This document shows positions 59,635-64,000 of a stretch of 64,000 bases of DNA, in pieces. Under the pieces are notes generated by a model. That model saw only the letters and a list, made by a program, of their open reading frames with translations. It ran no database searches and was not told the DNA's origin. This DNA comes from Clostridia bacterium. Its GTDB lineage: Bacteria > Bacillota > Clostridia > Oscillospirales > Acutalibacteraceae. The first letter of the stretch is position 1. Each line of letters starts with the position of its first letter. Location: contig JAGASD010000063.1 of NCBI GenBank assembly GCA_017621885.1, positions 62,001 through 126,000 of the forward strand. Direction: 5' to 3'. Position numbers and translations under genes: made by a program.

Positions 59635-62136
59635 ATGGCTGATGAAAGAAAAAATCCCAGAAAATGGTCTTTGGAAGAGATTGATGAACTGTTGCAGGAC
59701 AGCGGCTTGTTACCGCGCGACGGTGATGCTCTTGAGTATGTTGAAGAAATTGAATATACCCCAAAAGCCGTTTCTTTCAATCCCAGACCATCACGAAATG
59801 AAAATATCGAACATCATATAATAAAAGAAACCGTAGAGCGGTCGGACAGCGTAGCAGAGCCTCAGGTTTACGGTACGTTCGTCAGTGAAAAATACAGGGA
59901 CAGGTTTTTTAATAAGCCTATGCAAAATCTGGAAAAAACCGCAGAGCATAAAATTGTTCCGCCTGAAGAGCAAAAATTTGAACGAGGCGGTTTCGTGCGG
60001 AAAAAAAGCAATTTTGAAAGCACATCTGATTTTTCACCCGTACCGAATCTTGTGCCGGATAACCATACGGCAGATGAACCGCCTACAGAAAAAACGGTTG
60101 TTTTTAACGAAAAAAAACATACAAGAACAATAGGTCTTCGCTCTTTGGCGGTTACTGACGGTGATGCTCACGAGGTTGAAATCCCCGCGGAAGAAGATGA
60201 TGCTCAGCTTACGTTTGAGGGTTTTCACAGTGAAGAAGCAAGCACTATGGATGAAAAAGAGGTTGAAGAGGAGCTTAACAGAAAAAGAAAAGAGAAAACA
60301 GAGAAGTTCACAATCACCGGTGACATAACCGAAGAAGAAAAACAAGAATCATATAATCGCAAGTATGGCACGGATGAATACAGAACAGCAGATGATAAAT
60401 TCAAGGTTTCGTATTTTCTGAAAAAAAAGAAAAACACCGCTGTTGCGGGGGCTGTAATATCTTACGTAAGCTTCCTTTTGCTTTCAGTTATATCACTTGT
60501 AGCCAAAAACATCACAGAGGGCGGCGTAGGCTACGTGGTTATTTCGTTATTGCTTACTCTTATTCCCTGTGCTGTTAATTTTGAGGTGGTGTTTGACGGA
60601 ATCAAGGCTATCAAAGGCTTTAATTTCAACAGAAACACAGGTTGCTTTGTTGCACTGGCGGCAACACTTATTCAGCAGATTGTTTTTTTGTTTTCAACAG
60701 ACCCCTTTGAAAAAGGCTTGAGCTTATTTGCTCCTTTGGCAGTTCTGGTTCTTGCCTTTACAATGACCGGTGAGATTTTTGAGCTTAAAAGAATTTCGGA
60801 TAACTTTTTATATATAACAAGAGGTACTGATGTTTATTCCATCGGACCCATTGAAAAAACCGAAGTCGCTTTTGAAATAGGCAGAGGACTTCTTCTTGAT
60901 GATCCCTCTGTGTTATCTTCGCAAAAGACGGTTTTTCCCAGAAGATTTATTGAGCTATCAAGAAAATACTATCCTTCGGATGATATAAGCAAAAGACTTA
61001 TTCCCATAGGTTTAGGTGCCTCGTTGCTTGTTGGTATTATAACACTTCTGGTAACCAAGCATCTTTTGAGTGCGGTAAGTGCATTCAGTGCTTGCGTGTG
61101 TGTGACTGTTCCGTATTTTTCGTTTGTTGCAGATACAATAGCAATAACCAAGGTGGGAAAAAAGCTCCGTAAGAAAGGCGGCACCATTGCCGGCTGGGAG
61201 GCGTTTAAGCAGTGTGAAAATGCCAATGCCGTTGTTGTGGATTCGGCAGATGTTTTTGAAGAAAACGGCGGTAATGTTTACGGAATTCACCTTTTTTACG
61301 ATATAAGAATAGATGAAGCTATTATAAACACGGCGGCACTTACAATTGCATCGGGCGGCCCGTTGGGGAACCTTTTCAAAAGAGTCATTGTTGGTGAAAT
61401 ATCATTCCTTCCGCCCGTGGATACTCTTGCTTATGAAGATAAGCTTGGGCTTTCAGCGTGGATATTCAATCGACGTATTCTTGTGGGTAACGAGGATTTG
61501 CTCAGAAATCATAACGTTGAAATACCCGATACCGCACTTATTAAGAGACATCTTTCGGAGGGCCGTTATCCATTATACCTTGCAATTGACGGTAAAGCGG
61601 CAGCGGTTTTCATTGTCTCTTACGATGTGAACGGTGTTAATGCCCGTCTTTTGAAAAAAATAGAACGCAACAGCGTCTCCGTGCTTGTGCGTTCAGATGA
61701 TGCGAATATTACCGATGAAATGGTTGCAAAAAATCTTAATCTTCCGCGTAGCGGAGTTAAAGTGCTTTCAGCAGTTTCAGGCGATATTTATATGAATTAT
61801 AAAAAAGAAACCACCTCTGCCGCCGATGCACTTCTTTTGCATGACGGCAAAGCAAGCAGCTTTCTTTATGCTGTTAAAAGTGCCCTTGAGCTGGGTGATT
61901 TCAAGCAAATTCTCAATACATTCCAGATTTGTGCAATGGGTATAGGTGTTGCTCTTGTTGCAGCACTCTCGCTGGCTTCGGGGCTTGAACACCTAAATTG
62001 CATACAGCTTTTATTCGTTCAGCTGTTTTTTATGGGATTTTCAGCCTTTACCCTATCGGGCGGAAATCTGCTCAATAATCTGGAACGAAAAAAGCCGGAT
62101 AAAAGAACAGTTAAAGGTCGTCGGCGTCCTGAATAG
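59635..62136 (+). CDS. P-type ATPase-derived membrane protein lacking catalytic motifs (pseudo-ATPase)
   Basis: 833 residues. Residues 1 to 250 are charged and likely disordered. Residues 265 to 385 and 455 to 500 hold membrane segments. The middle aligns with a P-type ATPase: GTIAGWEAFKQCENANAVVVD leads to Asp536 at the phosphorylation site (core ENANAVVVDSADVF), but DKTGT is replaced by DSADV. Later, RILVGNEDLLRNHNVEIP matches the nucleotide domain, VSVLVRSDD (683-689) replaces the TGD motif, and the GDGxND hinge is missing before TSAADALLLHDG. The TGE actuator motif is not seen. It should therefore not pump ions by the usual cycle; it may sense or scaffold. No described family is known to me. 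Confidence 0.75.
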   Translation: MADERKNPRKWSLEEIDELLQDSGLLPRDGDALEYVEEIEYTPKAVSFNPRPSRNENIEHHIIKETVERSDSVAEPQVYGTFVSEKYRDRFFNKPMQNLEKTAEHKIVPPEEQKFERGGFVRKKSNFESTSDFSPVPNLVPDNHTADEPPTEKTVVFNEKKHTRTIGLRSLAVTDGDAHEVEIPAEEDDAQLTFEGFHSEEASTMDEKEVEEELNRKRKEKTEKFTITGDITEEEKQESYNRKYGTDEYRTADDKFKVSYFLKKKKNTAVAGAVISYVSFLLLSVISLVAKNITEGGVGYVVISLLLTLIPCAVNFEVVFDGIKAIKGFNFNRNTGCFVALAATLIQQIVFLFSTDPFEKGLSLFAPLAVLVLAFTMTGEIFELKRISDNFLYITRGTDVYSIGPIEKTEVAFEIGRGLLLDDPSVLSSQKTVFPRRFIELSRKYYPSDDISKRLIPIGLGASLLVGIITLLVTKHLLSAVSAFSACVCVTVPYFSFVADTIAITKVGKKLRKKGGTIAGWEAFKQCENANAVVVDSADVFEENGGNVYGIHLFYDIRIDEAIINTAALTIASGGPLGNLFKRVIVGEISFLPPVDTLAYEDKLGLSAWIFNRRILVGNEDLLRNHNVEIPDTALIKRHLSEGRYPLYLAIDGKAAAVFIVSYDVNGVNARLLKKIERNSVSVLVRSDDANITDEMVAKNLNLPRSGVKVLSAVSGDIYMNYKKETTSAADALLLHDGKASSFLYAVKSALELGDFKQILNTFQICAMGIGVALVAALSLASGLEHLNCIQLLFVQLFFMGFSAFTLSGGNLLNNLERKKPDKRTVKGRRRPE

Positions 62137-62257
62137 GTTCTTCACCGTTTAACGGCTTCCCTGTGTATGATCCGTTAATGTCACTTTTTATGTTTTTGTC
62201 AGTTTGGTTATCGGCTTCGATAATTTGCTGTACTTTGCTTTTTTCTTCGCTCTTCAA
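62111..62257 (-). CDS. 48-residue small acidic protein (NGSYTGKP...QDADDL)
   Basis: 48 residues from a TTG start at 62257, supported by AGGTGATATT. The sequence ends NGSYTGKPLNGEEPIQDADDL when read through, quoted here in parts: KNIKSDINGSYTGKPLNGE and PIQDADDL. It is hydrophilic and lacks membrane segments. The 3' end overlaps the pseudo-P-type ATPase gene by 26 bases on the opposite strand. The well-formed ribosome site, frame and motif-like C-terminus make it a likely real gene. Function unknown; similar small proteins with a C-terminal QDADDL occur, as far as I recall, in other Clostridia, but I cannot verify this here. Confidence 0.6.
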   Translation of the reverse strand: MKSEEKSKVQQIIEADNQTDKNIKSDINGSYTGKPLNGEEPIQDADDL

Positions 62258-62334
62258 AATATCACCTCACGAATATTTTGAATGAAAATAAGTTGTTTAT
62301 TCGTCAAATTTTAAATATTTAGCCGGAAAGGAAA

Positions 62335-63498
62335 ATGAATATGGAAAAGGTTAGATTAGGTATTATTGGTATTGGAAATATGGGTTCAAGCCACATCAAA
62401 AACGCACTTAAAGGCTCGATGCCTGAAATAGAAATTACTGCTGTTGCTGATATAAAGCCCGACAGACTTCAGTGGGCAAAGGAGCAGCTTCCCGAGGTTA
62501 AAACTTTTGACACAGCTTCTGCACTGATGGACTCGGGTGAGGTTGATGCAGTTCTTATTGCAACACCCCATTATGACCATCCGCCGCTTGTTATTGAAGC
62601 TTTGAATAAAGGTCTTCACGTTATGAGTGAAAAGCCTGCAGGTGTTTACACAAAGCAGGTTCGTGAAATGAATGCTGTTGCTGATAAAAGTGATAAGATT
62701 TTTGGCATAATGTTCAATCAGAGAACAAATTGCCTTTACAGAAAAGCTCACGAAATCGTCCACAGCGGGGAATACGGCGAGTTGCAACGTGTTACCTGGA
62801 TTATAACCGATTGGTACAGAACTCAGGCCTATTATAATTCAGGCGGTTGGCGTGCAACCTGGTCCGGTGAAGGCGGCGGTGTGTTGCTTAACCAGTGTCC
62901 GCATCAGCTTGACCTGTGGCAATGGATTTGCGGTATGCCCGAAAAAATAACTGCAATATGCCACGAAGGCAAATGGCATAACATTGAGGTAGAAGACGAT
63001 GTTATGATTTATGCGGAATATCCTAACGGTGCAACGGGAACATTTATAACAACTACGGGTGATTTCCCCGGAACAAACCGTCTTGAGATTACCCTTGATA
63101 AAGCAAAGCTCATTTGCGAAAACGGTAAGCTTACCGTTTGTGAGGTGGCAAAGAGTGTAAGTGAATTCACAAAAAATGCAGAGGAAGGCTTCGGCAGTAT
63201 TGAAACAAAAACCTTTGAAGCAGAGCTTGACGGAAGAAACGTTCAGCATCCCGAGGTTATGAATAAATTTGCAGCTGCCATACTCAGAGGTGAACCGCTT
63301 ACAGCTTCCGGTCAGGAAGGTATAAACGGTCTTATGATTTCAAATGCTGCGTTTCTTTCATCGTGGCTCGGAAAAACAGTTAATCTTCCCGTTGATGAGG
63401 AGCTTTTCTATGAGCTGCTTCAGAAAAAAATAAATGAATCGAATTTTGTTAAAGAGGTAAAAGAAGTAATTAACGAGAATATGGATTCTACGTATTGA
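62335..63498 (+). CDS. Gfo/Idh/MocA-family oxidoreductase
   Basis: 387 residues; two in-frame starts (62335, 62341) share the GGAAAGGAAA site. The Rossmann motif GIIGIGNMGSSHIKNAL is near residue 9. The catalytic-region EKPAG is near residue 102 (HVMSEKPAGVYTKQV), and GGGVLLNQCPHQLDLWQW near residue 182 carries the conserved His of sugar dehydrogenases. It oxidises or reduces a sugar or cyclitol with NAD(P). The following gene encodes a secreted protein and starts 13 bases after the stop. Substrate is unknown. Confidence 0.9.
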   Translation: MNMEKVRLGIIGIGNMGSSHIKNALKGSMPEIEITAVADIKPDRLQWAKEQLPEVKTFDTASALMDSGEVDAVLIATPHYDHPPLVIEALNKGLHVMSEKPAGVYTKQVREMNAVADKSDKIFGIMFNQRTNCLYRKAHEIVHSGEYGELQRVTWIITDWYRTQAYYNSGGWRATWSGEGGGVLLNQCPHQLDLWQWICGMPEKITAICHEGKWHNIEVEDDVMIYAEYPNGATGTFITTTGDFPGTNRLEITLDKAKLICENGKLTVCEVAKSVSEFTKNAEEGFGSIETKTFEAELDGRNVQHPEVMNKFAAAILRGEPLTASGQEGINGLMISNAAFLSSWLGKTVNLPVDEELFYELLQKKINESNFVKEVKEVINENMDSTY

Positions 63499-63511
63499 GC
63501 AGGTAAAGTGT

Positions 63512-64000
63512 ATGAAAAACAGATATTTTAAAATTTTAATTTCAATAAGTGTTGTTGTGTGCATCCTTTTCAGCAGCGCAATTATGTGTTTTGCTGTGCC
63601 TCAGAAGCCTGATAACAGCACTACGGCTGCGGAAACGACAGAGTCTAATGAGGAGCCTGGTAATCCAAGCGAGGGTCCGCAAGAGCAACCGGGCGGTGAA
63701 GTGAGACCTGTTGACCCGCAACCCGATGAATCGGAAAATAACGGTCCGTCAACCGATGCTTCTTCAACCCCTCAGACTGTTACACAGGCCACAACTCAAA
63801 AAAGACCGACACCGGGTACAACACGAAGACACTCAAATCAGTCGCCAAATAACAACAATAACAATAATAACGATAACAACAATAACAATAACGTTCAGAA
63901 ATCTACTACAACAACAAAACCTGCAACAACTCTGCCTGAGTTGCCTGAAGGTGCGTTCTATGTTTTTCTTGAACTCAATAACGGTCAGCCCAGACTTAAA
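63512..64000 (+). CDS. Secreted Asn/Thr/Pro-rich protein (3' end cut by window)
   Basis: Partial: 163 codons from the ATG at 63512 to the window edge, no stop. Signal peptide at residues 1 to 28 (ISISVVVCILFSSAIMCFA). Residues 30 to 145 are low in complexity: Glu/Pro/Ser-rich, then TTQKRPTPGTTRRHSN, a run of Asn codons (AAC/AAT mixed) broken by one Asp near residue 117, and KSTTTTKPATT. A folded part may begin at LPEGAFYVFLELNNGQP. This looks like a linker before a cell-surface or secreted domain encoded further right. Function unknown. Confidence 0.8.
   Translation, partial: MKNRYFKILISISVVVCILFSSAIMCFAVPQKPDNSTTAAETTESNEEPGNPSEGPQEQPGGEVRPVDPQPDESENNGPSTDASSTPQTVTQATTQKRPTPGTTRRHSNQSPNNNNNNNNDNNNNNNVQKSTTTTKPATTLPELPEGAFYVFLELNNGQPRLK

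Noticed and set aside
62281..62334. Promoter for the Gfo/Idh/MocA gene
   Set aside because: TTGTTT with a 17-base gap leads to a poor -10 (TATTTA); not convincing.

Overview
The window looks like chromosomal DNA of a spore-lineage Clostridia (Firmicutes), most like an uncultured Oscillospirales/Ruminococcaceae gut bacterium. The support is a moderate-to-low GC content, strong AGGAGG-type ribosome binding sites, TTG/GTG starts, consensus sigma-A promoters, a SpoIID homologue, a dockerin-bearing secreted enzyme, RicT/DarA/HolB linkage and a ThiT gene behind a TPP riboswitch. I cannot name genus or species. I see no insertion sequence, prophage, CRISPR array or rRNA.

Region 1 (1-20,164, minus strand) is one cell-surface polysaccharide operon of 20 genes, read from a TTGACA-17-TACAAT promoter at 20,136-20,164. 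In transcription order it encodes a phosphoglycosyl transferase that starts the glycan on undecaprenyl phosphate, an aldo/keto reductase, a split transketolase, a GT4, a GT2, two GT4s, an EpsG-like polymerase, a GT2, a Stealth sugar-phosphate transferase, a GT4, a Wzm/Wzt exporter, a pyruvyl transferase, a ferredoxin/FrhB-like protein, three tandem GT2s and a GT32 cut by the window edge. An EpsG polymerase together with a Wzm/Wzt exporter is an unusual mix.

Region 2 (20,200-29,580) has a divergent TraX-like acyltransferase, SpoIID, citrate synthase, a membrane protein with a 36-bp coding repeat, an AEC transporter, a short QueG-like Fe-S protein, the conserved set darA-holB-ricT, and a ferredoxin followed by two terminators.

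Region 3 (29,600-42,720) has a flavin reductase, a secreted protein of PPC-like repeats and znuABC. These are followed by mreBCD, PBP2 and a MinD-like ATPase (cell elongation), then thiT under a TPP riboswitch and a zinc-ribbon/TPR membrane protein with a small membrane partner.

Region 4 (42,720-53,260) is an accessory and secreted-protein zone. It holds an anchored ComEC-like metallo-beta-lactamase with a SulP-like permease, a Ser/Gly-repeat secreted protein, BirA, an LCAT-like hydrolase with dockerin, a domain-permuted GH3 glycosidase, a fibronectin-III protein and tRNA-Thr. The Ser/Gly and fibronectin proteins appear to share an unrecognised C-terminal domain.

Region 5 (53,285-64,000) has RsmE, an RsmF-like methyltransferase, ParA, ParB, seryl-tRNA synthetase, a short non-coding remnant and an RlmB/TrmH methyltransferase. 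Next come an 833-residue protein that looks like a catalytically dead P-type ATPase, a 48-residue small protein on the opposite strand, a Gfo/Idh/MocA dehydrogenase and the start of a secreted Asn/Thr/Pro-rich protein. The most novel-looking items are the pseudo-P-type ATPase, the shared secreted C-terminal domain and the hybrid polysaccharide locus.
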